Below are positions 1 to 7,330 of a stretch of 64,000 nt of DNA, one piece after another. The DNA is taken from assembly GCA_018266735.1 (NCBI GenBank), contig JAFDZT010000002.1, positions 546,439 to 610,438 on the forward strand, read 5' to 3'. The notes beneath the pieces were generated by a model that saw only the letters and a list, made by a program, of their open reading frames with translations, did not search any database and was not told where the DNA came from. Position 1 is the stretch's first letter. Each line of letters begins with the position of its first letter. Origin of the DNA: Bacteroidota bacterium. GTDB taxonomy: Bacteria > Bacteroidota > Ignavibacteria > Kapaibacteriales > Kapaibacteriaceae. The translations under genes were made by a program, and so were the position numbers.

Positions 1-675
1 CTGCATGTAAACGACGATGATCTCGAACGCATCGTCACGTCGCTCAAGTACGACAGTCGGTCCGACTTCTTCGCGGCCATCGGTTCGGGTACGCTCACGG
101 TCGAGACAGCGTCGACGATGGTCCTCGAAAAACTGTCGCGTACATCGGCGGCAGAGCTGCCCCCTCCCACTCCTTACACCTTCACGGAGTTCCAAGACAG
201 TGCCCGAGATCGTTCCGAGGGTGTGTATATCGTAGGCGACAACATCCCCTCGGCCAAGATCATGTTCTCCTATGCACGGTGTTGCAATCCCGTGCCGGGA
301 GACGACGTTGTGGGGATCGTCACCATCGGGTCCGGCATCAAGGTGCACCGCACCTCGTGTCATAATGTCGAGGAGCTCAAGGAAAAGGTCAAGGCCCGCA
401 TGGTCGAGCTCAAATGGAACCGCCAGCGCAAGGGCGAGTTCATGGCAGGTATCAAGGTGACGGGAGACGACCGTCCGGGCATGCTCAACGAGATCACCAG
501 CGCCGTGATCTCCGTGGACAACACGAACATCCGCGGCGTGAACATCGACGCCTACGACAGCCTCTTCGAGGGTCTCATCACCATCTACGTCACGGACGTC
601 GACCACCTCTCCCGGATCTTCGATAAACTCCGAAAGATCAAGGGTATCAAGACCGTGGAGCGGTTTGAGGGATAG
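1..675 (+). CDS. rel: RelA/SpoT-family (p)ppGpp synthetase/hydrolase, C-terminal part
   Basis: Partial gene; the 5' end lies outside the window, and the frame is open from base 1 to the stop at 673-675. The visible part is the regulatory end of a long RSH stringent-response enzyme, which makes or breaks (p)ppGpp. It contains the conserved zinc-finger/CC segment (ARCCNPVPGD, then HRTSCHN) and a final ACT domain (GDDRPGMLNEITSAV onward). The catalytic HD and synthetase domains are not visible, so mono- versus bifunctionality cannot be judged. It ends 16 nt before nuoJ. Confidence 0.93.
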   Translation: MHVNDDDLERIVTSLKYDSRSDFFAAIGSGTLTVETASTMVLEKLSRTSAAELPPPTPYTFTEFQDSARDRSEGVYIVGDNIPSAKIMFSYARCCNPVPGDDVVGIVTIGSGIKVHRTSCHNVEELKEKVKARMVELKWNRQRKGEFMAGIKVTGDDRPGMLNEITSAVISVDNTNIRGVNIDAYDSLFEGLITIYVTDVDHLSRIFDKLRKIKGIKTVERFEG

Positions 676-678
676 TAG

Positions 679-686
679 TATATTTG
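679..686 (+). promoter_or_regulatory. TAnnTTTG -7 promoter box before nuoJ (TATATTTG)
   Basis: An exact match to the Bacteroidota -7 consensus TAnnTTTG in the 16-nt gap between rel and nuoJ. Only 5 nt separate it from the nuoJ ATG, so a transcript starting at the usual distance would be leaderless. No matching -33 element is evident. Confidence 0.5.
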
Positions 687-691
687 TTCCC

Positions 692-1201
692 ATGGATATG
701 CACGTACTGCTCTTCGCCTTGTTCGCCGTGGGTGCCGTTGCATCCGCAGTGTTAACGGTCACGCGTCGGAACCCGGTCGCATCTGCCATGTCGCTCGTGG
801 CGCACTTCTTCATGCTGTCTGGTCTGTACCTGACGCTGGAAGCACAGTTCGTTGCGGCCGTCCAGGTTCTCGTCTATGCCGGCGCCATCATGGTGCTCGT
901 GGTCTTCGTGGTGATGCTTCTCAACCTTGGCAATGAGCATCGGTTGCAGGAACGCAGTAGTCTGCGCAGTGTGATGGGGACGCTCATCGCAGCCCTCTTC
1001 GCAGTTCAGGTGATCATCACCTTGCTCGCCCATCCAACGGGCATGAATGCCATGTCGCCACAGGCACTCACCATCGGCACCACGGAATCCATCGGACAAA
1101 CGCTCTTTACCACGTACCTCTTCCCCTTCGAAGCGGTCTCCCTGCTCCTCTTGGCAGCCCTTATCGGCTCTGTGATCCTTGCCAAGCGTCATGTGAAATA
1201 A
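692..1201 (+). CDS. nuoJ: NADH-quinone oxidoreductase subunit J (NuoJ)
   Basis: A 169-aa, very hydrophobic protein of the membrane arm of respiratory complex I. Several predicted transmembrane helices are visible, with the NuoJ-typical segment [20 protein letters not shown] near residues 57-76. The ATG at 692 was chosen because upstream in-frame codons run into the end of rel. nuoK follows 11 nt later, the usual J-K order. No other nuo genes are adjacent; nuoA and nuoB lie about 16 kb away, so the operon is broken up. Confidence 0.93.
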   Translation: MDMHVLLFALFAVGAVASAVLTVTRRNPVASAMSLVAHFFMLSGLYLTLEAQFVAAVQVLVYAGAIMVLVVFVVMLLNLGNEHRLQERSSLRSVMGTLIAALFAVQVIITLLAHPTGMNAMSPQALTIGTTESIGQTLFTTYLFPFEAVSLLLLAALIGSVILAKRHVK

Positions 1202-1212
1202 GGAATCGATCG

Positions 1213-1524
1213 ATGCCCACTACCATCCCTCTCGACTGGTATCTGATGTTGTCGGCGGTGCTCTTCGTCACCGGCGTCATCGGCGTGATCACACGTCGCA
1301 ATGCCATCATCATCTTCATGTCGCTCGAGCTCATGCTCAACGCCGTGAACCTCACGATGGTGTCGTTCTCTGCCTACAACGGAAATATCGGCGGACAGAT
1401 GTTCGTCTTCTTCATCATGGCCGTTGCGGCTGCCGAGGCGGCCGTTGGTTTGGCCATCGTCCTTGCCCTCTTCCGCAATAAGCAAACCGTCTATGTTGAC
1501 GAAGTGAATTTGATGAAGTGGTGA
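1213..1524 (+). CDS. nuoK: NADH-quinone oxidoreductase subunit K (NuoK)
   Basis: A 103-aa membrane subunit of complex I, homologous to the MrpC-type antiporter subunit, with three predicted transmembrane helices. The conserved helix-2 segment with the buried glutamate is visible ([15 protein letters not shown]), as is the second one ([14 protein letters not shown]). Length is normal for the family. It is probably co-transcribed with nuoJ. The usual next genes, nuoL-M-N, are absent; a lipoprotein gene follows. Confidence 0.95.
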   Translation: MPTTIPLDWYLMLSAVLFVTGVIGVITRRNAIIIFMSLELMLNAVNLTMVSFSAYNGNIGGQMFVFFIMAVAAAEAAVGLAIVLALFRNKQTVYVDEVNLMKW

Positions 1525-1558
1525 TCGTCACGAGATCCACGATCGGAAAGAACCTGTC

Positions 1559-2059
1559 ATGAAACGCCTCATCCTCCTTGCCGCCTTCTCCCTCTCCGTG
1601 CTCGGCCTTTGGTCGTGCAATTCGGAGGTCCCTCCTACGGATGCGCAGTTGGTGACCGTGCAGGAACTGAACTCTTCTGCCGGCTATGCCTGGTTCCCAT
1701 CCGAGACGGGCATCTACACGCCCAACCCGGCCATCGTGAACCAGCTCAAGACATCCTTCGATACGAATGCGCACAAGGTCACGGTCTACGTCAAGCCAAC
1801 ATGCTCCTGCAAGGGCACACAGAAGCTCTTCCCGCAAGTGATGAAGACGCTCATGGCCGCCAACATCCCGATGCGTTGCATCACCATCTACAGTATGCGC
1901 TCCTCGTCGGACAAGCATCCGATGATGGACAAGTTCGTGGTGACGACGCTTCCCGTGTTCTACATCACGCGCAACGATTCCATTCGTTCGTCCATCATGG
2001 ATGTGGATTATACCGGTGACAATGCCGATACGCTCACGCTTCGAGCCATCCTTCGATAA
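1559..2059 (+). CDS. Lipoprotein with thioredoxin-like CxC motif, function unknown
   Basis: A 166-aa protein with a lipoprotein signal peptide; the lipobox Cys is near residue 20 (LGLWSC). The mature part has VTVYVKPTCSCKGTQKLFP, a beta strand followed by CxC and a helix, which resembles the active-site region of thioredoxin/glutaredoxin folds but with CxC instead of CxxC. A later TLPVFYI resembles the cis-proline strand (TxPxF). I infer a periplasmic redox or metal-binding lipoprotein. It sits 34 nt after nuoK and may be co-transcribed with it. I do not recognise a named family. Confidence 0.7.
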   Translation: MKRLILLAAFSLSVLGLWSCNSEVPPTDAQLVTVQELNSSAGYAWFPSETGIYTPNPAIVNQLKTSFDTNAHKVTVYVKPTCSCKGTQKLFPQVMKTLMAANIPMRCITIYSMRSSSDKHPMMDKFVVTTLPVFYITRNDSIRSSIMDVDYTGDNADTLTLRAILR

Positions 2060-2089
2060 TCTTTTCCGTTCATCATTTCCGGGGGGAAC

Positions 2090-2506
2090 ATGATCACGAA
2101 ACTTGCCGCTGCCGACAACACCACCATTCGATTCTTCCTTGGCGGTGCTCCGTGCGGAACAGGTCCGGACATTGCCCAGGGCGAAAGCACCGAGCTCAAC
2201 TTCACGTCGTATTGGATCCCGAACCCGCGCGACTCCTATAGCGTGATGGCCACGGGTGATAGTATGGAGGACGCACGCATCTTCGCTGGCGACATGTTGG
2301 TGATCGATGCCAGCATGGAGGCACGGAACGGGCACGTGGTCGTGTCTTGGTTGAACGGAGAGCTCACCGTGAAGCGTCTTCATCACGACGATCAAGGTCG
2401 TGTGATGCTCATGCCCGAGAATCGCAAGTACGCTCCCTACACCATTGCTGAGCACGACGACTTCCGCATTCTGGGTGTTGTCACCAGTGTCCACCGAAAG
2501 CTCTGA
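2090..2506 (+). CDS. umuD: UmuD-like S24 serine peptidase
   Basis: A 138-aa protein aligning closely with UmuD, the SOS mutagenesis protein that self-cleaves when stimulated by RecA and then works with the Pol V polymerase UmuC. The Cys-Gly cleavage site is at residues 22-23 (APCGTG), the catalytic Ser is Ser58 in GDSM, and the general-base Lys is Lys95 in ELTVKRL. The spacing matches E. coli UmuD (24/25, 60, 97) with a constant offset of 2. No umuC polymerase gene is adjacent and no LexA-type operator was recognised. A G-rich Shine-Dalgarno-like stretch (ggggggaac) precedes the ATG. Confidence 0.88.
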   Translation: MITKLAAADNTTIRFFLGGAPCGTGPDIAQGESTELNFTSYWIPNPRDSYSVMATGDSMEDARIFAGDMLVIDASMEARNGHVVVSWLNGELTVKRLHHDDQGRVMLMPENRKYAPYTIAEHDDFRILGVVTSVHRKL

Positions 2507-2509
2507 CCG

Positions 2510-3505
2510 TTGCGTCGCGCCCTCCTCGTGAGCGTGATGCTGGTGGCATTGTTCGCATCGGCGACTTCGCAAACCGCACAGCTTCAGATCATCCACAATG
2601 CCGCAGATCCTGCGGCATTTGTCGTTGATGTCTATATCAACGATGTGCTCGCTGTTGACGATCTGACCTTTCGCACCGCAACGGCCGTGATCGATGTGCC
2701 GGCCAACGTCGACAATGCCATCTCGCTTGCCTTTCGCGAGAGCACGTCCGTGTACGATGCCTTTGCCACCTATCTCGTTCGACTTCCGATCGGACGCCAC
2801 TATGCGGTGGCCACGGGTGTGTATCAACCCACCGACTTTGCACCGAGCCCCGATCCGAAGGCCATGAACATTGCCTTTACGGTGGCCACGTTCAAGAATC
2901 GTCGCGACACGTCGACATCTCCATCGACCACCGCTCTCAGCATCATCCACGGCGTGACCGATGCGCCGGCCTTCGACGCGATGGTGGGCGCGCAAACCAT
3001 GACAACCTCTCTTTCCTACGGCAGTGCATCAGAATACATCACGGTTCCCGCCGATGCATCGGTCGTGAACGTCAACACGGCTGCGGGAGCGCCTATCGGT
3101 CAGTTCACGGCCGATCTACCTGCCTATGCCGGACGTGCGCTCACCCTGTTCGCAAGCGGTTTTCTCGATCCGCAGGCGAACCATCAAGGACCATCCTTCG
3201 GACTCTGGTGCGTGCTTCCCGCGGGCGGTGCATTGGTTGAACTACCACGCATTGTGTCGAGTGTTGCCGACGATGCCGCGCCGCCCTTCCTCCTTGCTCC
3301 CAACCCCTGTTCGACGTTCGTGCGCATGCGCTCCGCAATGCCGTGCAAACGAGTCGTGATCTATGATCTGTTGGGACAGGCCGTTCTGTCGCGTGAAGTG
3401 CCTGAAGGCGGCGATGAGTGGACGGTGGACACCACACCCCTTGCGCCGGGCACGTACACGGTCTACTTCGGGGCCACGGCGCAACAACTTCGCGTTGCGC
3501 GATAG
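2510..3505 (+). CDS. Secreted DUF4397-domain protein with T9SS sorting domain
   Basis: A 331-aa exported protein. A TTG start at 2510 gives a good signal peptide (MRRALLVSVMLVALFASATS); it lies 3 nt after umuD, so translational coupling is likely. Two DUF4397 repeats start at LQIIHNAADPA (about residue 26) and LSIIHGVTDAPAF (about residue 145). The C-terminal ~85 residues form a type A T9SS sorting domain (VVIYDLLGQAVLSR, then LAPGTYTVYF). It is probably exported through the outer membrane and anchored or released by T9SS. The function of DUF4397 is unknown; the TTG start is less certain than the frame. Confidence 0.82.
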   Translation: MRRALLVSVMLVALFASATSQTAQLQIIHNAADPAAFVVDVYINDVLAVDDLTFRTATAVIDVPANVDNAISLAFRESTSVYDAFATYLVRLPIGRHYAVATGVYQPTDFAPSPDPKAMNIAFTVATFKNRRDTSTSPSTTALSIIHGVTDAPAFDAMVGAQTMTTSLSYGSASEYITVPADASVVNVNTAAGAPIGQFTADLPAYAGRALTLFASGFLDPQANHQGPSFGLWCVLPAGGALVELPRIVSSVADDAAPPFLLAPNPCSTFVRMRSAMPCKRVVIYDLLGQAVLSREVPEGGDEWTVDTTPLAPGTYTVYFGATAQQLRVAR

Positions 3506-3520
3506 CACGTGCACTGCTGG

Positions 3521-3560
3521 GCAAAAAAAACGTCCGGATCTCGAATGAGATACGGACGTT
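3521..3560 (-). terminator. Intrinsic terminator of the tRNA transcript
   Basis: A hairpin at 3529-3560 has an 8-bp outer stem (aacgtccg/cggacgtt), a nearly continuous inner stem and a gaat loop. On the minus strand it is followed by eight T residues (3523-3530). It lies 12 nt past the 3' end of tRNA-Leu, so it most likely ends the tRNA-Val/tRNA-Leu transcript. Confidence 0.85.
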
Positions 3561-3572
3561 GAACCTTCGTCG

Positions 3573-3656
3573 TGCGAGCGGGGGGAGTCGAACCCCCACG
3601 GGTTTGACCCCGCTGGATTTTGAGTCCAGTGCGTCTGCCAATTCCGCCACGCTCGC
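3573..3656 (-). tRNA. tRNA-Leu (anticodon CAA)
   Basis: An 84-nt class II tRNA. The acceptor stem is GCGAGCG/CGCTCGC with discriminator A. The anticodon stem CTGGA/TCCAG encloses loop CTCAAAA, giving anticodon CAA, which reads UUG. The long variable arm expected of tRNA-Leu and the GTTCGAC T-loop are present. The 3' CCA is not encoded (CGA follows), so it must be added afterwards. It lies 21 nt downstream of tRNA-Val on the same strand. Confidence 0.96.
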
Positions 3657-3677
3657 AGGGCACTGAATGTACTTGGG

Positions 3678-3751
3678 TGGGCGATGAGGGATTCGAACCC
3701 CCGACCCTCTCGGTGTAAACGAGATGCTCTAACCAGCTGAGCTAACCGCCC
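3678..3751 (-). tRNA. tRNA-Val (anticodon TAC)
   Basis: A 74-nt cloverleaf. The acceptor stem is GGGCGGT/ATCGCCC, the D-arm is GCTC/GAGC, the anticodon stem TCTCG/CGAGA has loop TTTACAC, and the T-arm contains TTCGAAT. The anticodon TAC reads Val codons. CCA is not encoded (CCC follows the discriminator A). It lies between the NifU-domain gene and tRNA-Leu on the same strand, so it could be read from the mrp transcript or from its own promoter. Confidence 0.96.
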
Positions 3752-3775
3752 AAGTAATCGATCAAGAACACAAAC

Positions 3776-4009
3776 TTACGAAACAGATTCGACTCTACGA
3801 ACTTCTTGCACCGACATTCTCAACGTTCGTTCGATGCCGGCTCGTAGTGTCATGGCCGACATGGAGCAGTTCTTACAGGCGCCGAGAAAGCGGATCTCCA
3901 CCACACCGGTCTCCGGTTCGTAGCGAACGAACTCCACGTTGCCGCCGTCGACGGCCAAATGCGGTCGCGCCGTTTCCAATGCTGCTTCAATGCGTTCAAT
4001 GAGCGTCAT
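3776..4009 (-). CDS. NifU C-terminal-domain protein (Fe-S scaffold/carrier)
   Basis: A 77-aa protein consisting only of the NifU C-terminal (Nfu) domain, which binds or transfers an Fe-S cluster through a CxxC pair; here LGACKNCSMS is visible near residues 45-54. The N-terminal motif RPHLAVDGGNVEF is also typical. The ATG at 4009 was chosen because it starts 1 nt after the mrp stop; an upstream in-frame start would lie inside mrp. Pairing with Mrp, an Fe-S cluster carrier ATPase, fits a two-gene Fe-S assembly operon. Confidence 0.92.
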   Translation of the reverse strand: MTLIERIEAALETARPHLAVDGGNVEFVRYEPETGVVEIRFLGACKNCSMSAMTLRAGIERTLRMSVQEVRRVESVS

Positions 4010-4010
4010 G

Positions 4011-5093
4011 TTAGAGCGAGATCTCCACGGTTGATGCAGACGTACGCGCATTGATGCGTCGCACTTCGGAGATCACGTTCGAGGCAAGACCGCGGAAGGC
4101 ATCGCCCAGCGAGCCGCTTTCCGGATCGAGGACGAAGGGGAACCCATCGTCGCCGCCTTGGCGTACGCGCACATCGATCGGCACTTCACCCAGGAACGGC
4201 ACCTCATACTCGGCTGCCACACGTGCCCCGCCGCCTTCACCGAAGATGTGATACTTCTTCTCAGGCATGTCGGGCGGAACGAAGTAGCTCATGTTCTCGA
4301 TCACGCCGATGATGTCGACGTTTACCTTGCGGAACATCTGAATGCTCCGCCGCACGTCGGCCAAAGCGATCTCTTGCGGTGTTGTGACGACCACAGCGCC
4401 GGTGAGCGGAATGCGTTGCGTGAGCGTCAGCTGAATGTCGCCCGTCCCCGGAGGAAGATCGAAGATCAGGAAGTCCAATTCGCCCCACTGGATCTGGTCG
4501 ACCAAGGTCGAAAAATACCCCGCCAACATCGGTCCACGCAGGATGGCCGCCTGATCGCGCTGCATCACGAAGCCGATGGAAGCGACCTTCACGCCGTACT
4601 GCTCGTTCGGGTAGCCGATGATCTTTCCATCCTCGCCTTTTTCGGCGCGCATGGTCTGATCGCTCATGCCGTACATCGTGGGTTGGGACGGACCGTAGAT
4701 ATCAGCATCCAGGAGGCCCACCGACGCTCCCCGTTGTGCGAGGGCGGCGGCAAGATTGGCCGCCACGGTGCTCTTCCCCACGCCACCCTTGCCCGAGGCT
4801 ACGGCGATCAGGTTCTTGACGGCGGAAAGGGTGGAAGGGCGCATGGCCTCGCCGCCGCGTTCCCGCACGAGGACGGTAACGCTGGCCGACGGGAACTCCG
4901 CTTCGATGGCCGCCCGACAGTTGTGATGGAGCCGCTGTGCCACCCAATGCAGGGGCTGCACAAGGTCGATCTTGATGGTAACGGCATCTCCGTCCACCTC
5001 AACAGCGACGATGGCCTGCAGGTCGGCAAGCGACCTGCCAAGATCCGGATCGAGGATGGGTCCGATGAGTGCCGAGATTCGTTCAGCGGTCAT
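4011..5093 (-). CDS. mrp: Mrp/NBP35-family iron-sulfur cluster carrier ATPase
   Basis: A 360-aa ParA/MinD-type P-loop ATPase that carries Fe-S clusters to apoproteins. It has an N-terminal DUF59/MIP18-like domain (about residues 1-80), then the deviant Walker A GKGGVGKS at residues 101-108, followed by LLDADIYGPSQPTMYG and FLIFDLPPGTGD. All are typical of Mrp/ApbC. The ATG at 5093 gives the usual length; an in-frame GTG at 5141 would add 16 residues. The downstream NifU-domain gene is almost contiguous. Confidence 0.95.
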   Translation of the reverse strand: MTAERISALIGPILDPDLGRSLADLQAIVAVEVDGDAVTIKIDLVQPLHWVAQRLHHNCRAAIEAEFPSASVTVLVRERGGEAMRPSTLSAVKNLIAVASGKGGVGKSTVAANLAAALAQRGASVGLLDADIYGPSQPTMYGMSDQTMRAEKGEDGKIIGYPNEQYGVKVASIGFVMQRDQAAILRGPMLAGYFSTLVDQIQWGELDFLIFDLPPGTGDIQLTLTQRIPLTGAVVVTTPQEIALADVRRSIQMFRKVNVDIIGVIENMSYFVPPDMPEKKYHIFGEGGGARVAAEYEVPFLGEVPIDVRVRQGGDDGFPFVLDPESGSLGDAFRGLASNVISEVRRINARTSASTVEISL

Positions 5094-5159
5094 AGTTGTT
5101 CTGGCTTGTGTAACAAGGTGCAGGATGGTCCAGTCAGACACACCAACAGCAACAGCCTA

Positions 5160-5167
5160 CAAAATTA
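5160..5167 (-). promoter_or_regulatory. TAnnTTTG -7 box facing mrp (TAATTTTG on minus)
   Basis: An exact TAnnTTTG match on the minus strand, upstream of mrp. It lies back to back with the plus-strand box at 5190-5197, with 22 nt between them, so the two divergent promoters would overlap in their upstream recognition regions. Confidence 0.45.
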
Positions 5168-5189
5168 GAGAGATGTTGCTTCACCTGTG

Positions 5190-5197
5190 TACATTTG
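5190..5197 (+). promoter_or_regulatory. TAnnTTTG -7 box before the T9SS gene (TACATTTG)
   Basis: An exact TAnnTTTG match located 37 nt before the ATG at 5235. It is paired divergently with the minus-strand box at 5160-5167. Confidence 0.5.
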
Positions 5198-5234
5198 CAG
5201 TTCTCATTCCACAATTACCTTCCGGAGTTCTCCG

Positions 5235-7268
5235 ATGAAGAATAGATTCTTCGTTCTTGGCCTCGCCGCCCTCATGGCGCAAGCGACCCTGAGCGCCCAG
5301 TCGCTCGAAAGCTTGCCCACGGCGTTGGCAAAGCATCAACGCTCAACAGAGCTCGCGAATCCCGACCAACGATCTGCTTCGTTGCTCGTTGGGAAGAACG
5401 TCGAGCAAAGCCAGGCGATCACCTATGTGAACATGTATTCGAACGACTACCTTCCTACCTGGGAGCAGTACAACACGAATCGCACGTTCGTGTACGACAA
5501 GGGCACGAACACACTGATGCTCATCCACAACGCTCGCGTGTTCGCCTCCAATCAGCTTGCCGGTGGTAAGGTCGAAGCGTTCATCTCCACAGATGGTGGC
5601 TCCACGTTCACGACGAAGAACATCTTCGAAAAAACAGGCGACTACCGTGCATTCCCAACATTGGCCCTTGTGAACAAGGGTGTGACATCGGCTGATGACC
5701 TCGGCTGGTGCTTGTGGGGATACTCCTATCTGAAATCTAGTAATTGGAGCCTTTCAGGGAATCCTGCATTGTTCAAGCTATCAGATCCGACGCCTCTTGA
5801 AGTGCCTATGACTGCCCCGGACTTAAATAATGGCGGCGGATACATCTTCGGATTCGATGCATTGGTCCCTGTAACTGGTACACGTGCTGGCGTGTTCCAC
5901 GCTTCACGCCTCTCGCTCTCGAATGGCGGAACGGGCCAGTTCGGTGCCTATGGACAGTTCTACTTCAACTTCGTTGCCGAAGACGTATCGAGCTCGCTGC
6001 CCGATGAGTGGGCTCTTTCCAACTGGAGAGCCGGCGAACCGAACCTTACGTACAACTCCGAAATGCTCTCCGATGCAGATGCGGCCGGCAACGTCTATGT
6101 AGCGGTCGACAATGTTTGGATCGAGGACGAAACAGCACGCGTTCCAGGCGTGGCCGTTTCGAAGGACGGAGCTCAAACATGGGGTCCGTGGAACAAGATG
6201 CCGAAGGCCCTGCTGGATGAGTATGCAACGGCGAATTTCTCGAGCCCTAAGAACTCTATCTACGACCCGTTCGGTACGGAAGGGTTCGTTGTTACCGGTA
6301 CAGATCGGTACTCTTATATCATGCGTCTCGGCCACGTGGACGACCAAAATCGCTTTGACCGCCTTGACCTGATCGAAGCAGAGTACAAGAACGGTGCTTG
6401 GTCAGTACGCAAGGTCGCAGAACTGAATGATTTCAATCCGCTGACCTTCCAAGTGATCGACACGGCATCGACGAGCCAAGGTAAGTGGGTACCATACGTT
6501 TCGAGCGTATTGGGTCACGAACTGCAGATCTCCAAGACGGCCGACAACGCACATCTGATCATCAAGTGGGTCGATGCGAACACAACCATGCGGTATGGTG
6601 TTGAGCCACCGATGACGATTCTGTACGGTGCAAATCCGCCATACACCTACGGCACACTGGATTCGCTCTTCACCACAGACCTGTACTTCTCTGTTCGTGC
6701 CATCGATGCGGACAATTGGGGTGGTGCCGTGAACATCACGAATGATGCCAAGGTCGACAAGGGTACAAAGATCCCAGCCATCGTACCGAGCATCACGAAG
6801 GTTCCTGTGATGTATCACCAGGGTGTGACGAACGACCGTCTTGGTGCAACGCACCCATTGAAGAGTGCCGGTTGGCCGGATGCCTTTGTGGAGCGTGAGC
6901 TTGGTGGCATCGGTGCAAGCGTGAACCGTTTCATGCCCCAGACAGTTCGTTTCGGTACGTTCAATGCCTTGAACCCGAGCTCTGTTGAAGAGACCACAGA
7001 AAACCTTGGCTTCTCCCTCAACAATGCAAAGCCGAACCCAGCAACGGAAGTGGCAGAGATCACGTTCTCGCTCGACGTAGCAGGCAACGTTTCACTCGTT
7101 CTCTTCGACATGCTGGGCAACCGCGTGAACACGCTCTACAACGGTCAAATGGATGCCGGCCTCCACGGTCTGAGCGTTGATCCTTCGACCCTTTCGAACG
7201 GCACGTATTACTTCACGCTGACCGTGAACGGCAAGAGCATCACGAAGACCATGGTCGTGATGAAGTAA
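5235..7268 (+). CDS. Secreted protein with T9SS type A sorting domain, function unknown
   Basis: A 677-aa exported protein. The ATG at 5235 starts a clean signal peptide ending in ATLSAQ; upstream in-frame codons would place charged residues before it. The middle part has Asp-box-like phrases (FISTDGGSTFTTKN, VSKDGAQTWGPW), suggesting a sialidase/BNR-like beta-propeller. The last ~80 residues (GFSLNNAKPNPATEVAEI to the terminal Lys) are a type A T9SS domain. A strong terminator follows. The substrate and role cannot be read from the sequence. Confidence 0.88.
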   Translation: MKNRFFVLGLAALMAQATLSAQSLESLPTALAKHQRSTELANPDQRSASLLVGKNVEQSQAITYVNMYSNDYLPTWEQYNTNRTFVYDKGTNTLMLIHNARVFASNQLAGGKVEAFISTDGGSTFTTKNIFEKTGDYRAFPTLALVNKGVTSADDLGWCLWGYSYLKSSNWSLSGNPALFKLSDPTPLEVPMTAPDLNNGGGYIFGFDALVPVTGTRAGVFHASRLSLSNGGTGQFGAYGQFYFNFVAEDVSSSLPDEWALSNWRAGEPNLTYNSEMLSDADAAGNVYVAVDNVWIEDETARVPGVAVSKDGAQTWGPWNKMPKALLDEYATANFSSPKNSIYDPFGTEGFVVTGTDRYSYIMRLGHVDDQNRFDRLDLIEAEYKNGAWSVRKVAELNDFNPLTFQVIDTASTSQGKWVPYVSSVLGHELQISKTADNAHLIIKWVDANTTMRYGVEPPMTILYGANPPYTYGTLDSLFTTDLYFSVRAIDADNWGGAVNITNDAKVDKGTKIPAIVPSITKVPVMYHQGVTNDRLGATHPLKSAGWPDAFVERELGGIGASVNRFMPQTVRFGTFNALNPSSVEETTENLGFSLNNAKPNPATEVAEITFSLDVAGNVSLVLFDMLGNRVNTLYNGQMDAGLHGLSVDPSTLSNGTYYFTLTVNGKSITKTMVVMK

Positions 7269-7291
7269 CATATCCGCGAATTTCCTATACT

Positions 7292-7322
7292 AAGGGCAAC
7301 ACTTGTGTTGCCCTTTTTTTTT
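7292..7322 (+). terminator. Intrinsic terminator
   Basis: A perfect stem AAGGGCAACAC/GTGTTGCCCTT with a 2-nt loop (7292-7315) runs into about ten T residues. It ends the transcript of the 5235-7268 gene, 23 nt after its stop. Confidence 0.93.
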
Positions 7323-7329
7323 GGATCCT

Positions 7330-7330
7330 A
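7330..7330 (+). other. Start site placed directly after the terminator
   Basis: The ATG of the next gene is only about 8 nt past the T-run of the terminator, so its mRNA must begin inside or just after that structure, or come from readthrough. No TAnnTTTG box was seen in this gap. Confidence 0.4.

Noticed and set aside
1415..2995. Long open frame on the minus strand (526 codons)
   Set aside because: It is antisense to nuoK, the lipoprotein, umuD and DUF4397 genes; its translation is rich in His, Arg and Asp without hydrophobic core or motifs, as expected for a shadow frame.
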